The notes beneath the pieces were generated by a model. The model was given only the letters and a program-made list of their open reading frames with translations, had not been told where the DNA came from and made no database searches. Source: a bacterium (GTDB taxonomy: Bacteria; UBP6; UBA1177). From it: a stretch of 64,000 nt of DNA. Each line of letters starts with the position of its first letter. The first letter of the stretch is position 1. Shown piece by piece: positions 8,516-18,010 of the stretch. Location: NCBI GenBank assembly GCA_017645765.1, contig JAGCNV010000016.1, positions 100,316-164,315 on the forward strand, in the 5' to 3' direction. The position numbers and the translations under genes are program-made.

Positions 8516-9376
8516 ATGAAAGTTTTACGTGAAATAAGTGAAGTAAGAAATGCAAGAAAACAGTGCGGATCGACTTTGGGACTCGTCCCGACTATGGGTG
8601 CACTCCACGAAGGGCATCTCACACTCATCAGAAAAAGTGTTGAAAAGTGCGGAGAAACTATCGTTTCGATCTTTGTCAACCCGACACAGTTCGGTCCGAA
8701 CGAAGATTACGAAAAGTATCCGAGAACTGTCGAGGAAGACCTTAAAAAATGCGAAGAAGCAGGCGCGGATTACGTCTTTCTGCCGACGAACCAGACTATT
8801 TACGGCACAGAAAAGCCGCTCGTCACGCTGAATGTCGACAAAGAACTTACTTCAATTCTTTGCGGAAAAAGCAGACCTATCCACTTCAACGGCGTCGCGC
8901 AGATCGTTTCGATTCTTTTCAATATCGCACAGCCTGATGTCGCGTTTTTCGGCGAAAAGGACTATCAGCAGCTCACTGTCATCCGCAAAATGGTTTCAGA
9001 CCTTCACTTCCCGCTCGAAATCGTCGGCGTTCCGACAGTACGGGAAGAGAGCGGACTTGCAAGAAGTTCGAGGAACCGCTATCTTTCCGAAGCGGAGCTC
9101 GCAGTTGCGCCCAACATTTATAAAGTTATGAATATTATTAAAGAAAAAGCAAATTCACTTCATACAAAGAATGAGACTGTTCCCGTTGAAACTCTTGAAA
9201 ACGAAGCGAAAAAAATGATAACGGAACTTGTTCCCGGCTCAAAAATCGACTACTTCGAGATCCGCAGCACTTCTGACCTCAAAAGAAGCGAAAACCTTGC
9301 CGCAGACTCACGTATTTTCACGGCAGTCTATGTCGGAACTACGAGACTTATCGACAACCTTTACATTGGAAAATAA
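8516..9376 (+). CDS. panC: Pantothenate synthetase
   Basis: Joins pantoate and beta-alanine with ATP to make pantothenate, the last step of vitamin B5 synthesis, in the cytoplasm. The 286-residue length is typical. Signature PTMGALHEGH (25-34) holds the ATP-binding histidines, and FVNPTQFGPNEDY, FFGEKDYQQL and SSRNRYL are the other family motifs. The start is ATG 8516 with GGAG six bases upstream. panB and panD are not in the window. folK follows after 15 bases, then a small gene, der and mltG, apparently in one transcript. Confidence 0.95.
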   Translation: MKVLREISEVRNARKQCGSTLGLVPTMGALHEGHLTLIRKSVEKCGETIVSIFVNPTQFGPNEDYEKYPRTVEEDLKKCEEAGADYVFLPTNQTIYGTEKPLVTLNVDKELTSILCGKSRPIHFNGVAQIVSILFNIAQPDVAFFGEKDYQQLTVIRKMVSDLHFPLEIVGVPTVREESGLARSSRNRYLSEAELAVAPNIYKVMNIIKEKANSLHTKNETVPVETLENEAKKMITELVPGSKIDYFEIRSTSDLKRSENLAADSRIFTAVYVGTTRLIDNLYIGK

Positions 9377-9391
9377 CAAGCAAATCTGAAA

Positions 9392-9925
9392 ATGAAATAC
9401 CTTCTTTCCCTAGGCTCCAACACCGGCGATTCGATGACTAATCTGAAAACGGCGATAAACAAACTTGAAGAAAAATCGATTTTCGTAGAAGACTGGTCCA
9501 GCGTCTATGCGACTTCGCCGGTCGACTATGTTTACCAGAACGACTTCCTCAATATGTCACTCATCGTCGAAACGCCGTTTGAACCGCAGCAGCTCCTCGA
9601 AAAACTTAAGGAGATAGAGCACGAAATGGGAAGAGTTAAGACTATCGAAAAAGGACCGAGAAATATCGATCTCGACATCATTTTCTGGGAAAAAGGAAGT
9701 TTTGAATCATCCGACCTCACGATCCCGCACAAAGAAGCGGAAAAAAGACTTTTTGTTATATTTCCGACGCTTGAAATCATCGGCAGCACAGGGGGATTCA
9801 GCGGTGAAAAATCGCGTCTGGACCACATTCTCGAAACCGAACAGGATCGTTTTACAGGACAAAAAATAGAAAAACTGTGTCCTTTCAAAATAGAAGGAGA
9901 AGACTATGGCTGGAAAAATTGTTGA
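9392..9925 (+). CDS. folK: 2-amino-4-hydroxy-6-hydroxymethyldihydropteridine pyrophosphokinase
   Basis: Transfers pyrophosphate from ATP to hydroxymethyl-dihydropterin in folate synthesis. The 177-residue protein opens with LSLGSNTGD, contains the core GPRNIDLDIIFW with the metal-binding aspartates, and then IPHKEAEKRLFV. These three blocks define HPPK. It overlaps the start of the next small gene by 20 bases. Pairing with panC is common in bacterial genomes; folP and folB are absent here. Confidence 0.93.
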   Translation: MKYLLSLGSNTGDSMTNLKTAINKLEEKSIFVEDWSSVYATSPVDYVYQNDFLNMSLIVETPFEPQQLLEKLKEIEHEMGRVKTIEKGPRNIDLDIIFWEKGSFESSDLTIPHKEAEKRLFVIFPTLEIIGSTGGFSGEKSRLDHILETEQDRFTGQKIEKLCPFKIEGEDYGWKNC

Positions 9926-10208
9926 CAAATTTCTCGAAAAAGTGCCGTTCTCGAACGAAATCATTGATGCGGTGAACAAAAATTTCGATCTCACCTTCAC
10001 GAAGCAGCTGGCAGCCGAAATATCGCATCAGCTTCTTGAACAGGGTAGCAAACTTAAAAACGAGATAACAAACGCCGTTTCGGAACAGATACGCAAGGAA
10101 ATCAGAGAACAGATCGACGGAACAGACAAAGCGAAACTGCTTGCCGAAACGCTCGAAAATCTTGAAATAACGATTTCTTTCAAGCCGAAAAAACGGAGCA
10201 GACAATGA
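9906..10208 (+). CDS. Small helical protein of unknown function between folK and der
   Basis: A 100-residue product starting at ATG 9906 with AGGAG upstream, nested in the end of folK and overlapping der by ATGA. It is predicted almost fully helical, rich in Glu, Lys and Gln, and ends in a basic tail (KPKKRSRQ). There is no signal peptide, membrane segment or cysteine. Two repeated amphipathic stretches (QLLEQGSKL, EQIRKEIREQ) suggest a coiled coil or small adaptor. I do not recognise a family. Coupling on both sides and a good ribosome site support it being a real gene. Confidence 0.65.
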   Translation: MAGKIVDKFLEKVPFSNEIIDAVNKNFDLTFTKQLAAEISHQLLEQGSKLKNEITNAVSEQIRKEIREQIDGTDKAKLLAETLENLEITISFKPKKRSRQ

Positions 10209-11575
10209 GTAAAATCATAAACAACGTCAAGCCGCTTATTGCAATCATAGGTCGGCCGAATGTCGGAAAATCGACTCTTTTTAACAAAATCCTGAACAAA
10301 AATTCGGCGATAGTCGACGACATGCCAGGTGTTACGAGGGATCTCAACTATCAGGATCTGATCTACGACGACAAGCCTTTCACGATAATCGATACCGGTG
10401 GTTTCCATATAGACGAAGACGAAACAGACGCTATAACGAAAGGGATCAGAGACCAGATAAACGAAGTTCTTGATGAAGTCGACGGCGTGATAATGCTCTG
10501 CGACGGCGAAACCGGCCTTACCGGAAGCGACCGAGAGATCTATCATCTGATCCGCGTGAAAGGGCTCCGTTCGTGGCTTGCAGTTTCGAAAATCGATTCC
10601 GAAAACAAAGAGATTGCATCTGCCGAATTTTACGAAACCGGCGCAGACATGGTTTATCCGGTTTCTGGAAAAACCGGTTACGGCGTTTTCGATCTGCTTG
10701 ACGATGTGACGAAGGAGTTCTGGACTGAAAAAGAGATCAACGAAAAACTGCCGCCCGCTCCCGAAGAGATAAAAATTGCGATTTTCGGCCGTCCGAATGT
10801 CGGAAAATCGACTCTCGTCAACAAAATCATCGGTCAGGACAAGATGCTTGTGAGCCCGATCCCTGGAACCACGATGGATCCTATCGATTCGACCGCGAAA
10901 TATATGGGAAAGACGCTTCGCCTCATCGATACTGCCGGAATACGCAGAAAAAAGAAAATCGAAATGCTCATGGAGAAGGCAGCGATAGTACGCGCTTTCC
11001 ACTCGGTCGACCGTTCCGACATCGTCATTTTCATGATGGACGCGCAGGAACTTGCAACCGATCAGGATCTCCGCATTTTAGGACTTGCCCACGACAAGGG
11101 AAAAGGAATAATCATCGTCATAAACAAGTGGGATCTCATCGAAAAAGAGACGGGAACTTACGAAAAAATCGTTCAGGATCTGCGCGACAGGATAAAATTT
11201 GCTCCTTACGCACCGATAATTTCGATTTCGGCAATGCAGGGAATGCGTGTGCAGAAACTGCTTGAAAAAGTAATGTCAGTGCATGAAAACTATCAGAAAA
11301 TGATTGACGATGAAACTCTGGAAGAGTGGCTTTCCGCCGTTCTTTCAAAAAATCCGCCGCCACTTACCCGAAAAAACAAAATGATCCACTTCAACGGGAT
11401 CACGATGGAGCAGACTTCGCCGCTTACCGTCGTAATCAAGGTCAGCGCACCGAACGACATCCATTTTTCATACGACCGATACCTGCTCAACAAATTCTAT
11501 GAAGCTTTTCCGTACGAAGGTGTGCCGGTGAAAATCGTTTACAGACACAGTTTTAAAAAACCGAAAAAGGGGTAA
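10205..11575 (+). CDS. der: Ribosome biogenesis GTPase Der (EngA)
   Basis: A 456-residue protein with two consecutive GTPase domains and a C-terminal KH-like domain, the arrangement unique to Der, which acts in 50S ribosome assembly. Domain 1 has G1 GRPNVGKST, the DMPGVTRD switch and DTGG. Domain 2 repeats GRPNVGKST near residue 196, with IPGTTMD, DTAG and NKWD. Domain 1's base-recognition motif reads SKID rather than the usual NKxD. The C-terminus ends FKKPKKG. Translationally coupled to the small gene before it and followed closely by mltG. Confidence 0.96.
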   Translation: MSKIINNVKPLIAIIGRPNVGKSTLFNKILNKNSAIVDDMPGVTRDLNYQDLIYDDKPFTIIDTGGFHIDEDETDAITKGIRDQINEVLDEVDGVIMLCDGETGLTGSDREIYHLIRVKGLRSWLAVSKIDSENKEIASAEFYETGADMVYPVSGKTGYGVFDLLDDVTKEFWTEKEINEKLPPAPEEIKIAIFGRPNVGKSTLVNKIIGQDKMLVSPIPGTTMDPIDSTAKYMGKTLRLIDTAGIRRKKKIEMLMEKAAIVRAFHSVDRSDIVIFMMDAQELATDQDLRILGLAHDKGKGIIIVINKWDLIEKETGTYEKIVQDLRDRIKFAPYAPIISISAMQGMRVQKLLEKVMSVHENYQKMIDDETLEEWLSAVLSKNPPPLTRKNKMIHFNGITMEQTSPLTVVIKVSAPNDIHFSYDRYLLNKFYEAFPYEGVPVKIVYRHSFKKPKKG

Positions 11576-11577
11576 GC

Positions 11578-12609
11578 ATGAAAAAAATAATTTTAACGGT
11601 TTTTCTGATCGCTGTTGCGGTTGTACTTTTCAAATGTTATTCGATTTATAGCGGATATCAGGCTTTCAAAACGACGAAAATCGAAGTTCCTGTCGGAACG
11701 ACAGTCGTCATCGAAAAAGGCAATACATGGAACTCTGCCGCGAAAAAACTCGCTGAAGCAAAAATCATCACCGACGCGAAACAGTTCATGTGGATGGTCA
11801 AGGAAAAGGATTTCGGCAAGTCGCTCAAAACCGGCGAATTCGAATTTTCAGGAGAAATGACACCTGAAGACGCGGCAAAAAAAATCATGAGCGGCAAAGT
11901 CAAACTCTACTCTTTCACGATTCCCGAAGGCTACAACAAATACGATGCAGCCGCGGTTTTTAAAGGTTTGGACTGGATGAACGGAAGCGGCAAGTTTCTT
12001 GAAGTCTGCCACGACAAAAACTTTCTCGAATCGATCGGCGCAAAGAACAAGCAAAGCTGCGAAGGGCTTCTTTTTCCGTCAACGTACAGTTTTCCGAGAG
12101 GCAGCGACATCATCGCCGTCATGAAAAAAATGGCTGAGCAGATGAAAACCACGCTGGCAAAATATAAGAGCGATATAGAAAAATCGGGAATGGACGCATA
12201 TGATCTCCTCAAACTCGCCTCGATCGTCGAAAAAGAGACAGGAGCTAAAGACGAACAGCCCAAAATCGCCTCCGTTTTCCTGAACAGACAGAGGATCGGA
12301 ATGAAAATGCAGACCGACCCTTCGGTAATTTACGGACTTCTCCCAAAATTCAACGGCAACATCACCAAAAAAGATCTGATGACAGACCATCCGTGGAACA
12401 CTTACACCCGCTACGGTTTTCCTGCTACTCCCCTCTGTTTTCCGGGCGATGGAGCGATAAAAAGCGTTCTTCATCCCGACAATACGAAATATCTCTACTT
12501 TGTCGCGACAGGAAAAGGCTATCACTATTTTTCAAAAACACTCAAAGAGCACAACGCAGCTGTAGAACACTATCAGGTTCAAGGCAGACGCGACAAGTTT
12601 GTTTATTAA
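11578..12609 (+). CDS. mltG: Endolytic transglycosylase MltG
   Basis: A 343-residue inner-membrane enzyme that cleaves nascent peptidoglycan strands and sets glycan chain length. One N-terminal helix (about 3-20), a LysM-like region around 35-100, then the YceG catalytic domain. SIVEKET near residue 220 carries the catalytic glutamate, followed by ASVFLNR and MQTDPSVIYG. The stop lies 20 bases from the convergent kinase gene with no obvious hairpin between them. It is two bases after der, so probably the last gene of the panC transcript. Confidence 0.93.
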   Translation: MKKIILTVFLIAVAVVLFKCYSIYSGYQAFKTTKIEVPVGTTVVIEKGNTWNSAAKKLAEAKIITDAKQFMWMVKEKDFGKSLKTGEFEFSGEMTPEDAAKKIMSGKVKLYSFTIPEGYNKYDAAAVFKGLDWMNGSGKFLEVCHDKNFLESIGAKNKQSCEGLLFPSTYSFPRGSDIIAVMKKMAEQMKTTLAKYKSDIEKSGMDAYDLLKLASIVEKETGAKDEQPKIASVFLNRQRIGMKMQTDPSVIYGLLPKFNGNITKKDLMTDHPWNTYTRYGFPATPLCFPGDGAIKSVLHPDNTKYLYFVATGKGYHYFSKTLKEHNAAVEHYQVQGRRDKFVY

Positions 12610-12629
12610 GAAATCAGAATTTTAAGAAT

Positions 12630-14546
12630 TTAGTCGAATTTCTCGATCAGTCTTTTTGTTTCACCGGCTTCCAGTTCTACCGGGATCGTCTTATCTATTT
12701 TCGCTTTCGGATTTTTAAACTGGATCTTGTAACTTCCGGCAGGAAGTTTGTGTTTTGATATCGGAGTCGAACCGATGTGTTTGCCGTTGATATATATGTT
12801 CGCCCACGGCATGCTGTTTATCGTAAGATATGCAGGTTCGCCCGGTTCTGCAGCCGATTTGGAGGAGGAAGTATCCGTTTTTTTCGACTTTGACTGAGCA
12901 GGCGCGTTTTTCATCGGCTTCAGTATTACACTGACTTCCTTGTTCATGTTGGCCGGAACTTTTCCTATATTTTCTTCATAGGGGAAATATCCGTGTTTTT
13001 CAACTCTGACCACAATATCAAGACCTACAGGAATATCGTTTACGATGGTCGGAGTCGCAGCCTGAACTTTTTTGTCGTTGATATAGAGAACAGCTCCGTC
13101 AGGATCCGATTTGACGGTTATCATCGTCTTCTGCTCGCCGATACGGTACATTTTTACGAACTTTTCAAGTTTATCGCCTTTGCTTAAGAAAATACTCTCC
13201 TTAACATCGACGAAACCGGTTTTTGAGAATGAAATTTCGTGCTGACCTGCAAGAAGTCCTTCTATGATGCAAGGAGTCTCACAGCGCTTCTGATACATCG
13301 TATTTTCATCCACGACGACTATCGTCTTTTTCTCGTTCGAATCGACAATAATTGAAGCCGCGTCTTTTTTGCTTCCCCCCATAACCAGCAGCAGAGCTAC
13401 CGCAAATCCAAGAACTATAAGAACAGCAGCAAAAACAAGCACCAGTTTTTTCGGTGAAGAACTTGCGGTGTGGATGGCAGATCCTTCCTCTTCTCTTGAC
13501 GAAACATCGCTGCGGAGAGACTGAGATGCCTCACGCAACGGCATATCGACAGGTTTTTTGATTTTGTGGTATTCTTCAAGTTTTGCAGTTTCTTCTTCCA
13601 GTTCGTCAGCAAAAAACTCGCTCATAAAGTTCATCATATCCTGACGGGAGAAACTTTTTCCGCTCGAATAGCTGAACTTTTTAAGATCTTCGGAAAATTC
13701 ACTCGCCCACTGATAACGGTCTTCTCTGTCTTTAGCGAGTGCTTTAAGAACGATCCTGTCAAGTTCCGGCGGCACAGCACTGTTGAAAACGCTCGGTGGC
13801 AGAACTTCCGCTTTTCTGATTTTTTCAAGCGTTTCGACATCGTTTTTGCCGAGGAAAAGACGCTTTCCTGTGAGCATTTCAAAGAAAACGACACCGAGAG
13901 AGAAAATATCGCTTCGCCTGTCGATCGGCTGACCGCTGACCTGCTCCGGAGACATATAGCTGAACTTTCCTTTGAGCATTCCGACCTGAGTTTTCGTCGA
14001 CTTGCTCTTCGCCTTCGCGATACCGAAGTCAATGAGTTTTACAGTACCTTCGTAAGAAACGATCATGTTCTGCGGAGAAATATCGCGGTGAACGATGTTC
14101 AGCGGATTCATCTTCTCGTCTGTTTTGCGGTGAGCGTAATCCAATCCGTCGCATACCTGCGAAATGATGTATGCACTCTGTTCGACCGGCATCAGAAGAT
14201 CGACTCTTTTCAGTCTTTTACGGATTGTTTTGAGATCTTTTCCGTTGATGAGCTCCATCGCTATGAAGTAGGAATCTTCAATTTTTCCGAGTTCAAAAAT
14301 CTGAACGACATTCGGATGCTGGAGTTTTACCGCGATCTTCGCCTCGTCAACGAACATTTTGATAAATTCGGCATCTTCGGCGACTTCAGGCAGAATCCTT
14401 TTTATCGCAACGATCTTCTCGAAACCTTCGACGCCGAACATTTTGGCTTTAAAAACTTCGGCCATACCGCCGACGTTGATCAGCTCTAAAAGATAGTATT
14501 TTCCAAATAATCTCGGCAACTTGTAAGTTGAATTATTTTCTTCCAT
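12630..14546 (-). CDS. Hanks-type Ser/Thr protein kinase with C-terminal PEGA domains
   Basis: A 638-residue membrane kinase. The start is ATG 14546 with GGGA upstream; a TTG 15 bases earlier is less likely. Kinase domain about 15-290: glycine loop around NVGGMAEV, catalytic Lys49 in AIKRI, HRD catalytic loop with Asp155, and DFG at 173-175. One transmembrane helix at about 367-391. Outside the membrane there are two clear PEGA domains (about 474-540 and 573-636), plus a weaker related repeat before them with a CETPC pair. PEGA modules are surface or wall-associated beta domains, common in myxobacterial kinases. It has its own promoter and is not fused to the two-component operon upstream. 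Confidence 0.92.
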   Translation of the reverse strand: MEENNSTYKLPRLFGKYYLLELINVGGMAEVFKAKMFGVEGFEKIVAIKRILPEVAEDAEFIKMFVDEAKIAVKLQHPNVVQIFELGKIEDSYFIAMELINGKDLKTIRKRLKRVDLLMPVEQSAYIISQVCDGLDYAHRKTDEKMNPLNIVHRDISPQNMIVSYEGTVKLIDFGIAKAKSKSTKTQVGMLKGKFSYMSPEQVSGQPIDRRSDIFSLGVVFFEMLTGKRLFLGKNDVETLEKIRKAEVLPPSVFNSAVPPELDRIVLKALAKDREDRYQWASEFSEDLKKFSYSSGKSFSRQDMMNFMSEFFADELEEETAKLEEYHKIKKPVDMPLREASQSLRSDVSSREEEGSAIHTASSSPKKLVLVFAAVLIVLGFAVALLLVMGGSKKDAASIIVDSNEKKTIVVVDENTMYQKRCETPCIIEGLLAGQHEISFSKTGFVDVKESIFLSKGDKLEKFVKMYRIGEQKTMITVKSDPDGAVLYINDKKVQAATPTIVNDIPVGLDIVVRVEKHGYFPYEENIGKVPANMNKEVSVILKPMKNAPAQSKSKKTDTSSSKSAAEPGEPAYLTINSMPWANIYINGKHIGSTPISKHKLPAGSYKIQFKNPKAKIDKTIPVELEAGETKRLIEKFD

Positions 14547-14584
14547 GGAAAATTCCCGCAAAATAACAAAAAAATTCTATAATT

Positions 14585-14613
14585 ATTCTAATTGTTGAAT
14601 TTCTATAAGTCAA
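14585..14613 (-). promoter_or_regulatory. Sigma-70-type promoter for the Ser/Thr kinase gene
   Basis: On the minus strand TTGACT (14608-14613) and TAGAAT (14585-14590) are separated by 17 bases, each matching consensus at five of six positions, about 40 bases before the kinase start. It sits between the histidine kinase stop and the kinase gene, so the latter can be expressed independently. Confidence 0.75.
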
Positions 14614-14625
14614 ATAAAAGAACCG

Positions 14626-16626
14626 TTATTTTACGCTGACCGATTCTATCGGGAAAGTGATGTGGAAAACCGTTCCCGCTGGAGAAGTATCCCACAGAAC
14701 GATCGAACCACCTGAAAGTTTTACGATTTTTTCACAGGTTGCAAGTCCGAGTCCGTTTCCGTTCTTTTTCGTCGTATAAAACGGCTCGAAAATCGAATCT
14801 TTGTGTTCCGACGGAATACCGGGACCGTTGTCAGAAACTTCGATAAGCAGTTTTTTCTTCTTTTTGGCAACTGAAACCTTGACTCTGCCGACGCGATCAG
14901 TTTTTTCAAGTGCCTGAAGGCTGTTGTTCACAAGGTTCACGAAAACATTTTTCAGCACATCCCAGTCGAACATGAATTCTTTTCCGCCGGTCTGATCGGT
15001 AAAATTGACTGTGCGGTCGGCATAGCTGAAAAACTGTTTCATTTCGGCAAAAAACGATCTGAAATTATAGGGATAAGGTGAAAGTTTTATATTTCTTCCG
15101 TAAACAAGCATCTTTTCGATCGTTTCGTTGATCCGCTTCAACTCTTTAAGCGAAATGTCAAGATATTCCGTATCTATATCCTTTTTTCTGTCAATTGAAT
15201 CCTTCACCACCTCGATGTTGAACATTATTGAAGTCATCGGCGAACGCAGTTCGTGGGCAACGAATGAGAGCATTTTGTCTACTTCCTTGAAATGTTTCAG
15301 CATTTCCACTTTCTTTTCTGTTTCTATGACTGTGGCGAAAAGCGAGATCTTTTCGAATTTATTGAGCGTCATTTCGGCAAGATTACTGATGCAAAGCATT
15401 GCATTATGAGAAATATTCCTTGAATTTATTACAAAAAAGCCCGAAAGTTCGTTGTGATATACGACAGGAATAAAAAAATCACCTCCAGTTTTTTTGACAA
15501 AACCTTCGAGCGTCGGAACCGAAATCAGCGCGAAATCCTTTGACACATAAGTTTCATGCAAAAGGACCTGCTCGCTTAAAAGTTCTTGAAAATCGTCGTT
15601 ACCGTCGTAAAGTTCGACCGGCATTTTACTGTTCTGCCACAAAAGATCTTCCAGATAAACATACTTTATGTGCTTGATTTCATGGAACCATCCGGTTACG
15701 CATTCGTAAAATTTGTCGAAAAGGAGCGGCGGTTCGGTTATGTCTTCGATTTCGAGACGGAACCTGTTCAGATATGTCTGATAGTAGTTGCGGCTTTTGT
15801 AAATAAAACTTTCAACCGAAGACGAAAAATAGGAAATAGCTATTCCTGTCAGCATGAAAAGCATGAAAAGAGCACATAGCACAACAAGCGAAAAGCTGGC
15901 GCTCCCAAACGCGCGTGTCACAAGAAACCTTAATGAAAACAAAAAGTTAACCAAAAAAGAGGCAGGAAGTGCCAAAAGTATGATAAGCCAGAAATTTATT
16001 CTGTTAAGTCCGGTCGACGACCTTGGATTCACATAAAGAAAAAGTCCGAAGCAAACCACGAAAAGCGCTGAAAGGATCATTGCGGCCACATTGAAATAGA
16101 GCGAATTGTAAAACATCACCGAAAAGGCCGATGCAACAGGTACAAGGAGCGAAAGAAGCGCCATAGCTGAAATATTAAAAAGAACAAATTTTTTCACATT
16201 TGCATTCAAGTATTTGATTTTCCTGAATATTATCGGGATATCAAGTGCAAGTGCGGCAAGCGGAAGAACAAAATAGACAAAATAGAGTCTTGTCTTCATA
16301 TAAATAAACAGAACGACCATAAAAACCACTGAAACAGCTATCGTAGTCACCCATATCAGGTTAGGAAGAACAGCGTGAGGGAACGAATATATATAAAGTG
16401 TTGAAAATATTACAAAACATAGCATTGCTACAAAAAAATAAACTTTTGAGAACGGAAAATAGACCGCTGCAACTGACGAGAAAATAAAAACATTCGAAAT
16501 CATAATAAAAAACAGCCACAGATTTTGAGGCACACCCCTGCCCTTTATCATGATATGCCAGCCGGTCGAAGACATGGCTATCGCAAAAAAAATAACGAAG
16601 TATAGAAATGAAGCTGATTCAGACAT
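14626..16626 (-). CDS. Membrane sensor histidine kinase
   Basis: A 666-residue protein. The first ~260 residues form about eight membrane helices, a 7TM-like sensor region. A GAF-like linker follows (about 285-430), then the transmitter: H-box FVAHELRSP with phospho-acceptor His458, N-box NLVNNSLQA near 567, G1 DNGPGIP near 598 and G2 GNGLGLA near 624. It should autophosphorylate and pass phosphate to the NtrC-type regulator whose stop it overlaps by eight bases. The sensor domain gives no clear ligand. It is third and last in an operon with the regulator and a methyltransferase-like gene. Confidence 0.93.
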   Translation of the reverse strand: MSESASFLYFVIFFAIAMSSTGWHIMIKGRGVPQNLWLFFIMISNVFIFSSVAAVYFPFSKVYFFVAMLCFVIFSTLYIYSFPHAVLPNLIWVTTIAVSVVFMVVLFIYMKTRLYFVYFVLPLAALALDIPIIFRKIKYLNANVKKFVLFNISAMALLSLLVPVASAFSVMFYNSLYFNVAAMILSALFVVCFGLFLYVNPRSSTGLNRINFWLIILLALPASFLVNFLFSLRFLVTRAFGSASFSLVVLCALFMLFMLTGIAISYFSSSVESFIYKSRNYYQTYLNRFRLEIEDITEPPLLFDKFYECVTGWFHEIKHIKYVYLEDLLWQNSKMPVELYDGNDDFQELLSEQVLLHETYVSKDFALISVPTLEGFVKKTGGDFFIPVVYHNELSGFFVINSRNISHNAMLCISNLAEMTLNKFEKISLFATVIETEKKVEMLKHFKEVDKMLSFVAHELRSPMTSIMFNIEVVKDSIDRKKDIDTEYLDISLKELKRINETIEKMLVYGRNIKLSPYPYNFRSFFAEMKQFFSYADRTVNFTDQTGGKEFMFDWDVLKNVFVNLVNNSLQALEKTDRVGRVKVSVAKKKKKLLIEVSDNGPGIPSEHKDSIFEPFYTTKKNGNGLGLATCEKIVKLSGGSIVLWDTSPAGTVFHITFPIESVSVK

Positions 16627-18010
16627 CTTTGCGCAAACCGAATTCTTCTATTCTTTTATCAAGAGTCGGACGTGTTATCCCCAGCAGTTCAGCTGTCCTG
16701 CCTTTATGCCAGTTTGTCTGTTTGAGGACATATTCTATATAGTTTCGTTCGACATCGCGCAGAGGCATCAGCTTCTCCGGCAGAACCAGTTCTTCGACCG
16801 TATTCTGTTTTGCATTCGGAGCCTCTTTTTTCTCGGCAGCAAGAAAAGAAAAACTGTCCCGCGTGAGAACTTTGTCCTTTGCCTTTATCGAAGCACGCTG
16901 TATCGTGTTTTCGAGTTCGCGGATATTGCCGGGCCACGCATGCGACCTGAGGTAATCGACTGCCTCTTTCGTGATGCTCTGAATAGACGTGTTCATCATG
17001 AAATTCGCCTTTTTTATAAAGTGTAGGATCAGCATTTCCAGATCGTTAAGGTGTTCACGCAGCGGCGGAACTGAAATCGTGATGACGTTGAGACGATAGA
17101 AAAGATCCTCTCTGAACTTACCTTTTTCAACAAGTTCCTTCAGATTTTTGTTCGTCAGAGCGACGATCCTGCCGTTAAAACGCTTTTTTTCTGTCGCACC
17201 GATAGGATAGAAATCCTTTTCCTGAATAACGCGCAGAAGTTTCGTCTGGAATTCGTAGGGCATTTCCGAAATCTCGTCAAGAACGAGCGTTCCACCTTTC
17301 ACAGCTTCAAGTTTGCCCTCGCGGTTCGCATTAGCGCCTGTGAAAGCACCTTTGACATAACCCATGAGTTCGCTTTCGATCAGATTTTCCGGCACTGCGG
17401 CGCAGTTTATCGCGATAAAAGGCTCGTCAGGCACGGTGTTTTCATGGATCGCTTTCGCAACCATCTCCTTTCCGGTTCCGCTTTCACCCGTGACAAGGAT
17501 CGTCGCCTTGTTTCCTTTCAGCGTTCCGATGGTCTTGTAAATATCTATCATCAGAGGATCGCGGCCGATTATCGTGTCTTTGAACGGAGTACTGTCGGGT
17601 TCGATAAAGTATGCAACGCGCTCTTTCAAAGTAAGGGTTTCAAGCGCGCATTCGACAGTAGAACGCAGCTTTTCAAGGGGAACAGGCTTAGTCAAAAATT
17701 CGTAAGCACCTAAATTCATTGCCCTTACAGCAGCATCGAGATCACCGAAAGCAGTCAGCATCACGATAAGCGGAATATCTTTTTTGTTAAAAGTCCTGTT
17801 CAGATCTTCGAGCAGTTCCAAACCGGTCTTCACCGGCATATTTATGTCAAGCAGAACAAGATCTGGATGCTCTTTTTCTATCGCGATATAACCGTTTCTT
17901 CCGTCATCCGCTGTAAAAACCGTATAGCCTTCCGATTCAAGATATTTCTGATAACTCCTGAGAATCGAAAGATCGTCGTCAACTATGAGTATTTTCCACT
18001 TGTTCTTCAT
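16619..18010 (-). CDS. Sigma-54-dependent response regulator, NtrC family
   Basis: A 463-residue activator with the classic three parts. The receiver domain (1-120) has the acidic pocket DDD at 11-13, phospho-acceptor Asp55 and Lys108 in TKP. The AAA+ domain (about 148-385) has Walker A GESGTGKE (175-182) and the GAFTGA loop that contacts sigma-54. The C-terminal Fis-type helix-turn-helix is at about 425-460 (GRTAELLGITRPTLDKRI). It turns on RpoN-dependent promoters after phosphorylation. Its ATG overlaps the methyltransferase-like gene by four bases and its end overlaps the kinase start, so all three are probably translated in a coupled way. Confidence 0.95.
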   Translation of the reverse strand: MKNKWKILIVDDDLSILRSYQKYLESEGYTVFTADDGRNGYIAIEKEHPDLVLLDINMPVKTGLELLEDLNRTFNKKDIPLIVMLTAFGDLDAAVRAMNLGAYEFLTKPVPLEKLRSTVECALETLTLKERVAYFIEPDSTPFKDTIIGRDPLMIDIYKTIGTLKGNKATILVTGESGTGKEMVAKAIHENTVPDEPFIAINCAAVPENLIESELMGYVKGAFTGANANREGKLEAVKGGTLVLDEISEMPYEFQTKLLRVIQEKDFYPIGATEKKRFNGRIVALTNKNLKELVEKGKFREDLFYRLNVITISVPPLREHLNDLEMLILHFIKKANFMMNTSIQSITKEAVDYLRSHAWPGNIRELENTIQRASIKAKDKVLTRDSFSFLAAEKKEAPNAKQNTVEELVLPEKLMPLRDVERNYIEYVLKQTNWHKGRTAELLGITRPTLDKRIEEFGLRKDV

